Source: Bradyrhizobium sp. 190
GTDB taxonomy: Bacteria > Pseudomonadota > Alphaproteobacteria > Rhizobiales > Xanthobacteraceae
Assembly (NCBI RefSeq): GCF_023073415.1
Contig: NZ_JADPJL010000065.1
Location: 1 to 64,000, forward strand
Length of the DNA: 64,000 nt
Direction of reading: 5' to 3'
Positions 22,155 through 30,126 of this stretch are shown here, one piece after another. The translations under genes and the position numbers were made by a program. Each line of letters opens with the position of its first letter. Positions within the stretch are counted from its first letter, which is position 1. The notes beneath the pieces are model-generated. The model saw only the letters and a list, made by a program, of their open reading frames with translations, made no database searches and was not told where the DNA came from.

Positions 22155-23513
22155 TCAGGTCTTGCCGTCCACCGGCTGGCCGGCGAGGTACTGCTCGAGC
22201 CAGTGGATGTGGTAGTCGCCGTTGATGATGTCGGCCTCGCGGACCAGCGCCCGGAACAGCGGAAGGGTGGTTTCGATTCCGTCGACCACCATCTCGTCGA
22301 GCGCCCGGCGCAGCCGCATCAGGCATTCGGCGCGAGTCTTGCCGTGCACGATCAGCTTGCCGACCAGCGAGTCATAGTAAGGCGGAATGACGTAGCCCTG
22401 ATAGACGGCGGAATCGATCCGCACGCCGAGCCCGCCGGGCGGGTGGAATTGCGTGATCCTGCCGGGCGACGGGCGGAAGGTCTGCGGGTTTTCCGCATTG
22501 ACGCGGCATTCGATGGCATGCCCGATGATGGTGATCTCTTCCTGCTTCGCGGGCAGGTCGCCGCCAGCGGCGATGCGGATCTGCTCCAGCACGAGGTCGA
22601 TGTCGGTGATGCTCTCGGTGACGGGATGCTCGACCTGGATGCGAGTGTTCATCTCGATGAAGTAGAACTCGCCATCCTCGTAGAGAAATTCGATGGTGCC
22701 GACGCCGAGATATTTCATGTCCCGCATCGCCTTGGCACAGGTCTCGCCGATCCTGGCGCGGGCGGCGGCGGCGAGAACCGGCGAGGGGCCTTCTTCCCAG
22801 ACCTTCTGGTGGCGGCGCTGCAGCGAGCAGTCGCGCTCACCGAGATGGATCGCGCCGCCGCGGCCGTCGCCGAGAATCTGGATCTCGATGTGGCGCGGCT
22901 TCTGCAGGTATTTTTCGAGATAGACCGAAGCGTCGCCAAACGCCGACTTGGCCTCGTTGGACGCGGTCGACAGCGCCATCATCAGGTCGTCGGCGGAGCG
23001 TGCTACCTTCATGCCGCGTCCGCCGCCGCCGGCGGCCGCCTTCACCAGCACGGGGAAGCCGATCGCCTTGCCGATCGCCAGGGCGTCGTCGTCGGGCGAG
23101 ACCGCGCCGTCGGAGCCCGGAACGACCGGGATTCCGAGCCGCTTGGCGGTCTTCTTGGCCTCGATCTTGTCGCCCATCAGGCGGATATGCTCGGCCTTCG
23201 GGCCGATGAAATGCAGGTTATGTTCGGCGAGGATTTCGGCGAAGCGGGCGTTCTCCGACAGGAAGCCGTAGCCGGGATGCACGGCATCGGCGCCGGTGAT
23301 TTCGCAGGCTGCGAGCAGTGCGGGGACGTTGAGATAGGAGTCCTTCGACGGCGGCGGTCCGATGCAGACGCTCTCGTCGGCGAGCCGCACATGCATGGCG
23401 TCGGCGTCCGCAGTGGAATGCACGGCGACGGTGGAAATGCCGAGTTCCTTGCACGCGCGCAGCACGCGGAGCGCGATCTCGCCGCGATTGGCTATCAGAA
23501 TCTTATCGAACAT
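22155..23513 (-). CDS. accC: Acetyl-CoA carboxylase, biotin carboxylase subunit
   Basis: A 452-residue ATP-grasp enzyme that carboxylates biotin on AccB, the first half-reaction of malonyl-CoA synthesis. Motifs run in order: NRGEIALRVLRACKELG, AVHSTADADAMHVRLADE, HPGYGFLSENARFAEI, the glycine-rich loop KAAAGGGGRGMKVA, the QRRHQKVWEE block, and the metal/ATP residues in FIEMNTRIQVEHPVTE. Length is standard. It is 23 bases downstream of accB, with which it forms the usual operon. Cytoplasmic, essential for fatty acid synthesis. Confidence 0.97.
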   Translation of the reverse strand: MFDKILIANRGEIALRVLRACKELGISTVAVHSTADADAMHVRLADESVCIGPPPSKDSYLNVPALLAACEITGADAVHPGYGFLSENARFAEILAEHNLHFIGPKAEHIRLMGDKIEAKKTAKRLGIPVVPGSDGAVSPDDDALAIGKAIGFPVLVKAAAGGGGRGMKVARSADDLMMALSTASNEAKSAFGDASVYLEKYLQKPRHIEIQILGDGRGGAIHLGERDCSLQRRHQKVWEEGPSPVLAAAARARIGETCAKAMRDMKYLGVGTIEFLYEDGEFYFIEMNTRIQVEHPVTESITDIDLVLEQIRIAAGGDLPAKQEEITIIGHAIECRVNAENPQTFRPSPGRITQFHPPGGLGVRIDSAVYQGYVIPPYYDSLVGKLIVHGKTRAECLMRLRRALDEMVVDGIETTLPLFRALVREADIINGDYHIHWLEQYLAGQPVDGKT

Positions 23514-23536
23514 CGCTGCGCCTGACGTTGACGAAC

Positions 23537-24025
23537 TTATTCAATGATCACGAGCGGCTCGCCGAATTCGACCGGCTGGCCGTCCTCGACGAGAATTTGC
23601 GTCACCGTGCCCGCGCGCGGCGACGGGATCTGGTTCATCGTCTTCATCGCTTCGATGATCAGCAGAGTTTGCCCGGCCGATACCTTGCTGCCGACGTCGA
23701 TGAACGGCTTGGCGCCGGGCTCAGGCGCCCAATAGGCGGTACCGACCATCGGCGAGGGGACCACACCCGGATGCTTGGCCAGGTCGGCACCCGCCGCGGG
23801 GACTGCCGCCGCGGCAACCGGCGCCGGCTGGAATCCCGCCGGCATCGCCGCCGATACGGTGATGTTACGCGCGACCCGCACCCTCAGGCCGGCGCGCTCG
23901 ATTTCGATCTCGGTCAGGCTGGTCTCATCCAGCAACAGCGCGAGTTCGCGAATGAGCGCGCTGTCGTCGCTCTTCAGATTTGCGGCTGATTTGTCCGCTG
24001 ACTTGTTGTCGGGCTGGCGGGCCAT
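23537..24025 (-). CDS. accB: Acetyl-CoA carboxylase biotin carboxyl carrier protein
   Basis: A 162-residue carrier protein. The C-terminal biotinyl domain includes GTAYWAPEPGAKPFIDVGSK and the biotinylation site EAMKTMNQIP, where the Lys is modified; PSPRAGTVTQILVEDGQPV follows. An N-terminal helical region (ALIRELALLLDETSLTEIEI) binds AccC and a Pro/Ala-rich linker joins the two. It lies 74 bases after aroQ and 23 bases before accC, all on the minus strand. Confidence 0.96.
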   Translation of the reverse strand: MARQPDNKSADKSAANLKSDDSALIRELALLLDETSLTEIEIERAGLRVRVARNITVSAAMPAGFQPAPVAAAAVPAAGADLAKHPGVVPSPMVGTAYWAPEPGAKPFIDVGSKVSAGQTLLIIEAMKTMNQIPSPRAGTVTQILVEDGQPVEFGEPLVIIE

Positions 24026-24099
24026 GCTCTTGATCCGGAATTCTCGATGTGGGTGACGGAAGCGTCAGGCTTGATGTCGTTCGACGTCAGGTTTTGAAG

Positions 24100-24567
24100 T
24101 CAGGTTTTGGACTTGGCGCCGAGTTTGGCGGCAAGGCCTGATATTGCGAGCCGGTAGCCGTCGATGCCGAAGCCGCAGAGCGATGCAAAGGCGGCCATGG
24201 CCGTATAGGAGTGATGACGGAAGCTTTCGCGGGCGTGGATGTTGCTGATATGCACTTCCACCGTCGGGATTTTCACGGCGACCAGCGCATCGTGCAACGC
24301 GATCGAGGTGTGCGAATAGCCGCCGGCGTTGATGATGATGCCGACCACCTTCTTGGCATGCGCCTCGTGGATGAAGTCGATCAACTCGCCTTCGCGGTTG
24401 GACTGGCGGCAATCGGCCTTCAGGCCGAATTGCGCTGCGGTTTCCACGCAAAGCTTTTCGACATCGGCGAGCGACGCATGGCCATACTTTTCCGGTTCCC
24501 GCACCCCCAGCATGTTGAGGTTCGGGCCATTGAGCACATAGATCGTCGCGGCAGAGGCTTGGGCCAT
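24100..24567 (-). CDS. aroQ: Type II 3-dehydroquinate dehydratase
   Basis: A 155-residue type II dehydroquinase of the shikimate pathway, converting 3-dehydroquinate to 3-dehydroshikimate in the cytoplasm. Conserved blocks are VLNGPNLNMLGVREPEKYG with the substrate-binding Asn/Leu, the active-site Tyr/Arg loop (REPEKYG), INAGGYSHTSIALHDALVAV with catalytic His, and VEVHISNIHARESFRHHSYT. Length is normal (about 145-155). It is first in the aroQ-accB-accC cluster, an arrangement conserved in Rhizobiales. Start ATG 24567 gives MAQASAATIYVLNGPN. Confidence 0.96.
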   Translation of the reverse strand: MAQASAATIYVLNGPNLNMLGVREPEKYGHASLADVEKLCVETAAQFGLKADCRQSNREGELIDFIHEAHAKKVVGIIINAGGYSHTSIALHDALVAVKIPTVEVHISNIHARESFRHHSYTAMAAFASLCGFGIDGYRLAISGLAAKLGAKSKT

Positions 24568-24869
24568 CCGAATTCCAGTAAAGGGGGGCGGGCAGGTCGC
24601 GGGGTTATAGGTAACAACGGGCCGAAGGGGAAGCCTTCTGGGGGTTCTGAACAGGCCCCAAATGCCTCATCCGGTTCGTAAAAAGCCCCGCGGAACCTAC
24701 GGAAATCGCTCATTAACCAATGTTAAAGGGCGAGCCGTCGAGGAAACCGGCAGGGCGTTGTCCCTCTTACCAGTGGCCCGGACGCCGCCGGCTTTCGGCG
24801 AGCTCGCCGTGGAAACTGTGCTGCCCGAGGTGGAACAGCTTGCATTGCAGGTCGAACCGCGCGCCCGGT
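24568..24869. other. Intergenic region upstream of aroQ, with a TTAA-N6-TTAA site
   Basis: This 302-base gap has no supportable gene. It must carry the aroQ promoter (leftward) and the 3' end of the secreted-protein gene at 24870. The only distinctive sequence is TTAACCAATGTTAA at 24713-24726, which resembles CtrA-type TTAA pairs, but the spacing is 6 instead of the usual 7. Confidence 0.3.
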
Positions 24870-25517
24870 CTACTTAGGTTGCTGGTTGGCGGTTGGCTTG
24901 TTCTCCGGCGCCGTGGGCTTGATTCCGGGCGCGGGCTTTGCTGATGCAGCCTGCTTGGCGTGGTTCGGAGGAGGGGGTCTCTGCGCAATCGGCGGCGAGG
25001 GCGGCTCAGGCGCGGCGGGTGCGGACGATCCGACGCCGACAGAGATGCCGAACAGCCGCCACTGCCCGTTCACCGGCGCGAAAGACAGATCGAAATTGAC
25101 CTGGGTCGGCACCGAGGGGAAGAAACCCGCCATACGCATCAGGCCGTTGGCCTCGATCTGCGGCAGCAGATTGAGCTGCGGATCGATCACGGCGACGCCG
25201 GAGAGATCGAGATTGTCGTTGCGCAGCTTGGCGAAGATTTCGCCTAGCCGTGCCGCCGAGTTGCTCTGAAAGCCGGGTGCGCCGATGTCGCGCAGCACGG
25301 TGTAGTTACCGGTTTTGTTGGCCTGATCGAGCGCGAGTAACGACGACCTGATCAGGATCAGCACGCCGTTGCGATCGATCTGCGCGGGTTTCGGCGCCGA
25401 CGCGGGCGAGGGCGCCTGCGCGTGGCTAGCAGAAGCCGTTGCAGCCATGACAGCCACAAACATGAGAACTCGCCAGCCACGTCGCTTGCCCGTTACCAAC
25501 CACCCTTTCGTCACCAT
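24870..25517 (-). CDS. Exported protein of unknown function, overlapping the adhesin gene
   Basis: A 215-residue protein with a basic N-terminus and a Sec signal (WRVLMFVAVMAATASASHAQ). The folded part (about 45-155) reads LILIRSSLLALDQANKTGNY, AARLGEIFAKLRNDNLDLSG and QVNFDLSFAPVNGQWRLFGI; the closing NGQWRLFGISV strand resembles small NTF2-like or DUF-type periplasmic folds, but I do not recognise the family. The tail is Pro/Ala-rich and disordered. Its start overlaps the last 7 bases of the trimeric autotransporter gene, implying translational coupling and a shared function, perhaps a periplasmic accessory protein for adhesin export or trimer stability. Confidence 0.72.
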   Translation of the reverse strand: MVTKGWLVTGKRRGWRVLMFVAVMAATASASHAQAPSPASAPKPAQIDRNGVLILIRSSLLALDQANKTGNYTVLRDIGAPGFQSNSAARLGEIFAKLRNDNLDLSGVAVIDPQLNLLPQIEANGLMRMAGFFPSVPTQVNFDLSFAPVNGQWRLFGISVGVGSSAPAAPEPPSPPIAQRPPPPNHAKQAASAKPAPGIKPTAPENKPTANQQPK

Positions 25518-26797
25518 GCGACGGTCATGCCGGCCCGCCCGCCGACGCCGCCTTGCGCGAAGCCGGCGGCGACGCCGCCATTGAGCACCACATATTGGTT
25601 CAAGCGCATCTGCGCTCCAAGGCTCATGGCATTCTGCCCACGGAAGGTGCCCCAGTTCGTCGAGATCGCGAACTTCTTGTCCGACGGCAGGACGGAGCCG
25701 CCCATGGCGATGGCAATCGCCGTTCCCTCGAAGGCCTGGCGCATCTGCGTCTGCAGCGTGGCCACGTTTGATTGCAGCAGGGAGATATCCTGGCCGCTGA
25801 AACCTGCTGCCGCGAGATTGCCGGCCGCGTCGGTGGTCACCAGCGATGTCGGGCCAGATTGCGCAGCGAGGCTCGCCGCCGAGGTGATGCCGGACATCCG
25901 GTAGGTGTTCGACGCCGTGCCGATCGAGACCTGATTGGCGGCGGTCGTCGTGGCGCCGTTGCCGATGGCGGTCGAATTGGCGAACGCCGCGGTGGCGCCG
26001 GCACCAAGCGAGGTCGCGCCGGTGGCTGTGGCTTGGCTCGCCTGGCCGATCGCGGTGGTGGCGTCGCCGGTGGCGTTGCTACCGTGGCCGTACGCGCTCG
26101 CGGTGGCGCCAAGTGCTACGCTTTGAGCACCGGTCGCGGTCGCATTGACGCCGATCGCGGCGCTGGTTTGGCCGGTCGCGGTCGCGAAGCTGCCGTTCGC
26201 AGTGCTGGCTACGCCAGTAGCGGTCGCGGCCACCCCGTTCGCGATGCTAATTGTGCCTGTCGCTGTAGCGTTGGAGCCGTTGGCGAAGCTGCTCGCGCCG
26301 GTTGCGGTCGCGGCGTCGCCGGTCGCGTTGGCGTTCTGGCCCGTTGCAGTTGCGGCGACGCCGTCCGCGTTGGCGGTTTGGCCCGTTGCAGTTGCATTGG
26401 CGCCGATCGCGCGGCTGTTGTTGCCCGTTGCGGTCGCGCTGTCGCCGGTCGCGTCGGCGTTCTGGCCCGTTGCAGTCGCTCCGAAGCCCGCCGCATCGCT
26501 GCCATGGCCGGTCGCGGTTGCCGCGTCGCCGGTCGCGTTGGCGTTGTCGCCGTATGCGGTGGCGAAGTCACCCGCTGCAACCGCGTTCTGTCCGACCGCA
26601 GTGGCGTTGAAACCGGACGCCGTCGTGGCCGCGCAAGTCCCGGTAAAGCCGACGTTAGTGGACAAACATGCCGCCCAGGCCGGCGCGCCGCCGAAGGTGG
26701 TCACGATCCCGGCCGCAGCGGCCAGGCTTCGCAACGTCCCGCCAGAGAGCAGGCTGCTGGCGAGCAACCACGCTCGGAAGTCGCGTGCAGAAAACAT
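25511..26797 (-). CDS. Trimeric autotransporter adhesin (YadA-like)
   Basis: About 428 residues. After an extended signal region (MFSARDFRAWLLASSLLSGG to PAWA) come some 15 tandem 14-residue Hep_Hag head repeats of the form ATATGQNANATGDA (about residues 50-300). A neck-like block NQVSIGTASNTYRMSGI and a short helical stalk (QDISLLQSNVATLQTQMRQA) follow, then a 60-70-residue YadA anchor ending in Trp (GGRAGMTVAW), the outer-membrane insertion signal. The mature protein forms a trimeric lollipop for adhesion or autoaggregation. ATG 26797 is used; GTG 26812 is an in-frame alternative. The head is short and lacks large insertions. It is divergent from a LuxR-type regulator. Confidence 0.88.
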   Translation of the reverse strand: MFSARDFRAWLLASSLLSGGTLRSLAAAAGIVTTFGGAPAWAACLSTNVGFTGTCAATTASGFNATAVGQNAVAAGDFATAYGDNANATGDAATATGHGSDAAGFGATATGQNADATGDSATATGNNSRAIGANATATGQTANADGVAATATGQNANATGDAATATGASSFANGSNATATGTISIANGVAATATGVASTANGSFATATGQTSAAIGVNATATGAQSVALGATASAYGHGSNATGDATTAIGQASQATATGATSLGAGATAAFANSTAIGNGATTTAANQVSIGTASNTYRMSGITSAASLAAQSGPTSLVTTDAAGNLAAAGFSGQDISLLQSNVATLQTQMRQAFEGTAIAIAMGGSVLPSDKKFAISTNWGTFRGQNAMSLGAQMRLNQYVVLNGGVAAGFAQGGVGGRAGMTVAW

Positions 26798-26879
26798 CCA
26801 AAAAGCCCCCACGGCAGACGGCTCGATTCTGTCGTTAGGTCTGCCCTGATGTGATCTTGCCCCTAGCCATGCAGCGGCC

Positions 26880-26901
26880 GCATCTGACGTTCGTCAGATG
26901 C
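26880..26901. promoter_or_regulatory. Perfect 9-bp-arm palindrome between adhesin and LuxR-type gene
   Basis: GCATCTGAC-GTTC-GTCAGATGC lies in the 246-base divergent gap, 83 bases from the adhesin start and 143 bases from the regulator start. There is no T-tract, so an operator is more likely than a terminator. The inner CTG-N8-CAG is close to, but two bases shorter than, a canonical lux box. Confidence 0.5.
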
Positions 26902-27043
26902 ATCGAGCGAAGGGAGAGCATTCTGAGCTGAATGTCGCGAAGTGAGGCTTCGCGGCAACATCGTGCTTGATGCCCATAATCGAGCCTTGCGGCCAGGACG
27001 ACACCTGGGCCAGAGTTCGTGCCAGGGCTTGGGGTAGAGCGAA

Positions 27044-28183
27044 ATGTCTGGCGGTGGACTATCCGGCGAGGACAAGGTGCTGGACCTTGTCGGATCCATT
27101 TACGATGCCGCGCTCGACGCGCAGCTCTGGCCCGGCGTCCTCAACAGAATTGGCGATGCCGTTGGCGGGCCGCAGGTGGTGTTCGGGTTCTACGACCCGG
27201 CGAACGGTATCGTGAGCATGCATGCGCCGCGCACCGATCCGGACATCTTGCGCAGCTTTGACGACTGGGCGCCGAATATTCCGGCCTTGCCGTGTACTGG
27301 AAACTATCGGCCCGGCGAGGTCTTTACCGGTGCGGATGTCATTTCGAGGGACGAGTTTACCAGTACCGACTTTTATAATGAATTGTGGCGGCCGGGTGGT
27401 TTCAGCGCCGATCCCCTGGTCACAAACCTGTTTGCCGATGGTGCGGCCTCGGGGCACATTGCGAGCCACGGACTGCTGAACCAATCGCCCTTTCACAGCA
27501 GCCAGCAACGTTTGTTCGCGGCGCTGGCGCAGCATCTCGTTCGCGCGGTCGCGCTGCAGCGCCGTGTGTATCATCTGACGATCGCAAACGAGCGCACGCT
27601 AACCGGCCTCGACGGATTGCAACAGGGTTTTGTGCTTGTCGACGCAAAGGCGCGGCCGCTGTTCGTCAATCGCGCGGCCCGTGCGCTGCTCGATGCTCGC
27701 GATGGCCTGCGGCTCGAAGCCGGCGCTGTGTCCGCATCCGATGCTGACGCCGCACGCGCGTTGCACGGGCTGATCAAGTCATGCGCTGGCGATGCCGGTG
27801 CCGTAACCGGTTCTGGCGGCGAACTCGCGCTGCCCCGTGAAGCGGGTCGGTTGCCGCTTGATGTTGTCGTGACGCCGGTAAAGCAGGAAACGGCAACGGC
27901 CATCATGCCCTGGACTTGTTCGGAACATGCGATCGCGATCGTGCTTGTCTCCGATCCCGAAAGGGAGGTCCAGGCACGCGTTGAAGAATTATGTCGACGG
28001 TTCGGTTTCACGCCGGCAGAGGCAGCGTTCGCGCTTGAGATAGTCAAGGGCGATGGCCGCCAGGCCGCCGCTGACAGACGCGGCATCACCGTCGGGACGG
28101 CGCGCAGCCATCTGTCCAGGATCTTTGACAAGACAGGATCACGTCGCCAGGCCGAACTCGTGCGGCTGCTTCTGCAGAAGTGA
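27044..28183 (+). CDS. LuxR-type helix-turn-helix regulator with PAS-like sensory region
   Basis: A 379-residue regulator. The C-terminal LuxR/GerE domain (about 312-378) reads RFGFTPAEAAFALEIVKGDG, GITVGTARSHLSRIFDKTGS and RRQAELVRLLLQ. The N-terminal 180 residues (DLVGSIYDAALDAQLWPGVL and FYDPANGIVSMHAPRTDPDI) resemble a GAF/autoinducer-like fold, and residues 185-290 contain a PAS-like segment (GLQQGFVLVDAKARPLFVNR). It is not a LuxI-type acyl-homoserine-lactone receptor that I can identify. It is divergent from the trimeric adhesin, with a perfect palindrome between them, so it is a candidate regulator of adhesin expression. A bidirectional-looking hairpin follows the gene. Confidence 0.85.
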   Translation: MSGGGLSGEDKVLDLVGSIYDAALDAQLWPGVLNRIGDAVGGPQVVFGFYDPANGIVSMHAPRTDPDILRSFDDWAPNIPALPCTGNYRPGEVFTGADVISRDEFTSTDFYNELWRPGGFSADPLVTNLFADGAASGHIASHGLLNQSPFHSSQQRLFAALAQHLVRAVALQRRVYHLTIANERTLTGLDGLQQGFVLVDAKARPLFVNRAARALLDARDGLRLEAGAVSASDADAARALHGLIKSCAGDAGAVTGSGGELALPREAGRLPLDVVVTPVKQETATAIMPWTCSEHAIAIVLVSDPEREVQARVEELCRRFGFTPAEAAFALEIVKGDGRQAAADRRGITVGTARSHLSRIFDKTGSRRQAELVRLLLQK

Positions 28184-28224
28184 AGCGAAGCCGGGTATCT
28201 TGTTGAGTGGAGCCTGGCCGACCA

Positions 28225-28253
28225 AAAAAGGGCGGGCATTTCTGCCCGCCCTG
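28225..28253 (-). terminator. Intrinsic terminator of the DUF1236 gene
   Basis: GGGCGGGCA-TTTC-TGCCCGCCC forms a perfect 9-bp stem. Preceding A residues (28225-28230) give a U-tract on the minus strand, so it terminates the leftward DUF1236 transcript; it may also slow the rightward regulator transcript. Confidence 0.85.
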
Positions 28254-28276
28254 ATGTCTTGCGGAAAGCCGCGCTG

Positions 28277-29062
28277 TTAGGATTCCAGAACCGCTACGAT
28301 CTCGTAGGTGTCCGGATCCACGATCACGATCTGCTCCTTGACGAGGATGTACTTGTAACTGCGCCATTCCGGATAGATCGTTACGACTCGCGGCGGCAAC
28401 GCATGGAAGCTCACGTCGCGAGGTACGCGGGTGCCGACCGAAACCGAGAAGTTCACGTTCGTCACCGGCTGAACGCGGGTCTCCTTGATCACGCTGGTGA
28501 TCTGGGTGCGCTGCTCAGTCGAGAGCTTCCCGCCCGCGCCGGCCTGGCCCGTCGTGGTTTGGCCCGCGGCTCCGCCCTGAGTCTGCGTGCGGTCCTGCTG
28601 ACCCTGAGCCTTCTGGTCGCGGCTCGGCTGATCGCGACCCTGGGTGGTGGTCTGGTCACGGTCACGCTGGGTCTGGTCACGCTGCGTCGTGCTTTGATCG
28701 CGTTGCATCGTGCCCTGGCCGGTTGTCTGGCCCTTTTCGGACTTCATGCCGCCGCGGTCCTCTTTGCCCTCGGCCTTCATGTCCTTGCCGCCCTTCTTCT
28801 GGTCTTCGACGCGCTGGTTCTTTTCACCGCCCATCGACTTCTGCTCGGACTGCGTGGACTTCATGTCGGACTTGCCGCCGCTATCGCGCTGCATTGTGCC
28901 CGACGACGCGCCGCCGCGGTCAGAAGGCGCGCTCTGCTGCTGCGCCCCGGAACCGGCCGACCCGGCGTCGCCGCGTCCCATGCCGGTGCCTTGCGCATTC
29001 GCAAAGCCGGTTCCGGCGATCAGGGCCGCTGCCGCGACCGTCATTAAGAAACGATTAGTCAT
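28277..29062 (-). CDS. DUF1236 domain exported protein
   Basis: A 261-residue exported protein. A signal peptide (MTNRFLMTVAAAALIAGTGF to ANAQ) is followed by about 150 residues of Gln/Thr/Arg/Asp/Gly-rich low complexity with repeats such as TTQRDQTQRDRDQ. The DUF1236 domain is C-terminal: IYPEWRSYKYILVKEQIVIV then DPDTYEIVAVLE. The linker region VKETRVQPVTNVNFSVSVGT also recurs in the family. DUF1236 proteins are common periplasmic or surface proteins in Bradyrhizobium, with no known activity. ATG 29062 is preceded by GAGGAG. An EcfG-type promoter lies 38 bases upstream, so general-stress induction is expected. Confidence 0.85.
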   Translation of the reverse strand: MTNRFLMTVAAAALIAGTGFANAQGTGMGRGDAGSAGSGAQQQSAPSDRGGASSGTMQRDSGGKSDMKSTQSEQKSMGGEKNQRVEDQKKGGKDMKAEGKEDRGGMKSEKGQTTGQGTMQRDQSTTQRDQTQRDRDQTTTQGRDQPSRDQKAQGQQDRTQTQGGAAGQTTTGQAGAGGKLSTEQRTQITSVIKETRVQPVTNVNFSVSVGTRVPRDVSFHALPPRVVTIYPEWRSYKYILVKEQIVIVDPDTYEIVAVLES

Positions 29063-29099
29063 CGAAGTCTCCTCACGTATCTGCATTGCCCACGCTATC

Positions 29100-29124
29100 A
29101 ACGAAAGGAATTACCTGATGTTCC
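29100..29124 (-). promoter_or_regulatory. EcfG-type promoter for DUF1236 (GGAAC-N16-CGTT)
   Basis: On the minus strand GGAAC (29124-29120), 16 bases, CGTT (29103-29100). The -10 sits 38 bases before the DUF1236 start codon. It matches the general-stress sigma factor consensus and points at the only gene transcribed from here. Confidence 0.65.
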
Positions 29125-29196
29125 TGATAGTTGTCGGTTCCGTCGAGTTTGTTTTGTGAACGCGAGATGAACCGCGGCGCCGCAGAATGCCGCAAA

Positions 29197-29226
29197 GAAA
29201 AAGGCCGGCTTTGAGCCGGCCTTTTC
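29197..29226 (-). terminator. Intrinsic terminator after the DsbA-like gene
   Basis: AAAAGGCCGGCT, a 3-base loop and AGCCGGCCTTTT form a perfect stem with A/T flanks, active in either direction. It lies just beyond the stop of the DsbA-like gene at 29249. Confidence 0.85.
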
Positions 29227-29248
29227 ATCGCAATGTGTAAAGCTCGCC

Positions 29249-30016
29249 TCAGCACGTCGCCTTGCCGCAGCGGGCGTTGTTGATCTTTTCGCGCAGGTTC
29301 TCGACGCCGACCGCGCCGATCACGACCTGCTTGCCGATCACGTAGCTCGGCGTGCCGTTCATGCCCATCGCTTCAGCGAGCTTGAAATTTTCCTCGAGCG
29401 TGTTGCGCACTTCGGCGCTCGCCAGATCCTTCTCCAGCTTCGTCATGTCGAGGCCGACTTCCTTGGCAACGGCCATCGCTCGCGCCTTGTCGGCGGCGCC
29501 GCGGCCGGTGAGCAGCTTCTGGTGGAAGTCGAGATATTTCTTGCCGGTCGGATCCTGCATGCGTACCGCAACGCCGACCTGGGCGGCTTCGACCGAGCCC
29601 GCGCTCAGCACCGGAAATTCCTTGAGCACGACCTTCAGCTTCGGGTCGCCCTTCATCAGCTCCATCATGTCCAGCATCGCGCGCTTGCAGTAGCCGCAAT
29701 TGTAATCGAAGAATTCGACGAAGGTGACGTCGCCGTCCTTGTTGCCGACCGTGACGTTGCGCGGCGAGTTGAAGATCGTGTCCGCATGCTTGGCGACGCC
29801 GGCTTCATGCTTGGCGGTTTCCGCCGCGGCCTGACGCTTGCTGAGTTCGGTCATCGCCTCTTCGAGCACTTCGGGATGTGCAATCAGGTAATTCCGGATG
29901 ATGGTCTCGATGTCGCCGCGCTGGGTGTCGGTGAAGCTCTGCGCGGAAGCGGGCATCGGCGCGCCGCAGAGCGCCAAAGCGAGCAATGCGGGAATGAGAA
30001 GACGGAACGAGGGCAT
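29249..30016 (-). CDS. DsbA-family thiol-disulfide oxidoreductase, periplasmic
   Basis: A 255-residue periplasmic thioredoxin-fold protein. The signal peptide ends near PASAQ. An N-terminal helical segment (FTDTQRGDIETIIRNYLIAH, PEVLEEAMTEL) is typical of the ScsC/Com1-like DsbA group and may mediate oligomerisation. The active site is FFDYNCGYCKRAMLDMM, CGYC, and the cis-Pro loop is GTPSYVIG. An extra C-terminal Cys pair (RCGKATC) is present. Likely role is oxidation or isomerisation of disulfides in exported proteins. ATG 30016 follows AAGGA; the longer frame to 30049 lacks support. It lies downstream of, and on the same strand as, an M48 protease gene. Confidence 0.9.
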   Translation of the reverse strand: MPSFRLLIPALLALALCGAPMPASAQSFTDTQRGDIETIIRNYLIAHPEVLEEAMTELSKRQAAAETAKHEAGVAKHADTIFNSPRNVTVGNKDGDVTFVEFFDYNCGYCKRAMLDMMELMKGDPKLKVVLKEFPVLSAGSVEAAQVGVAVRMQDPTGKKYLDFHQKLLTGRGAADKARAMAVAKEVGLDMTKLEKDLASAEVRNTLEENFKLAEAMGMNGTPSYVIGKQVVIGAVGVENLREKINNARCGKATC

Positions 30017-30126
30017 CGGTAAATCCTTGTGCGGCGGGTTCCCGGGCAATTCTGCTGAAGGCCGGCTCCTGGAGATATATTGGTCCGTGGTGGTCAGGTC
30101 CGATTATAGCGGAACCCGGTATATTT

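Noticed and set aside
21270..23525. 751-codon open frame on the plus strand opposite the kinase and accC
   Set aside because: It spans parts of two genes on the opposite strand and shows no domain.
26000..26650. Regular repeats that could suggest a CRISPR array or minisatellite
   Set aside because: The period is 42 bases and in frame; it encodes 14-residue Hep_Hag head repeats of the adhesin.
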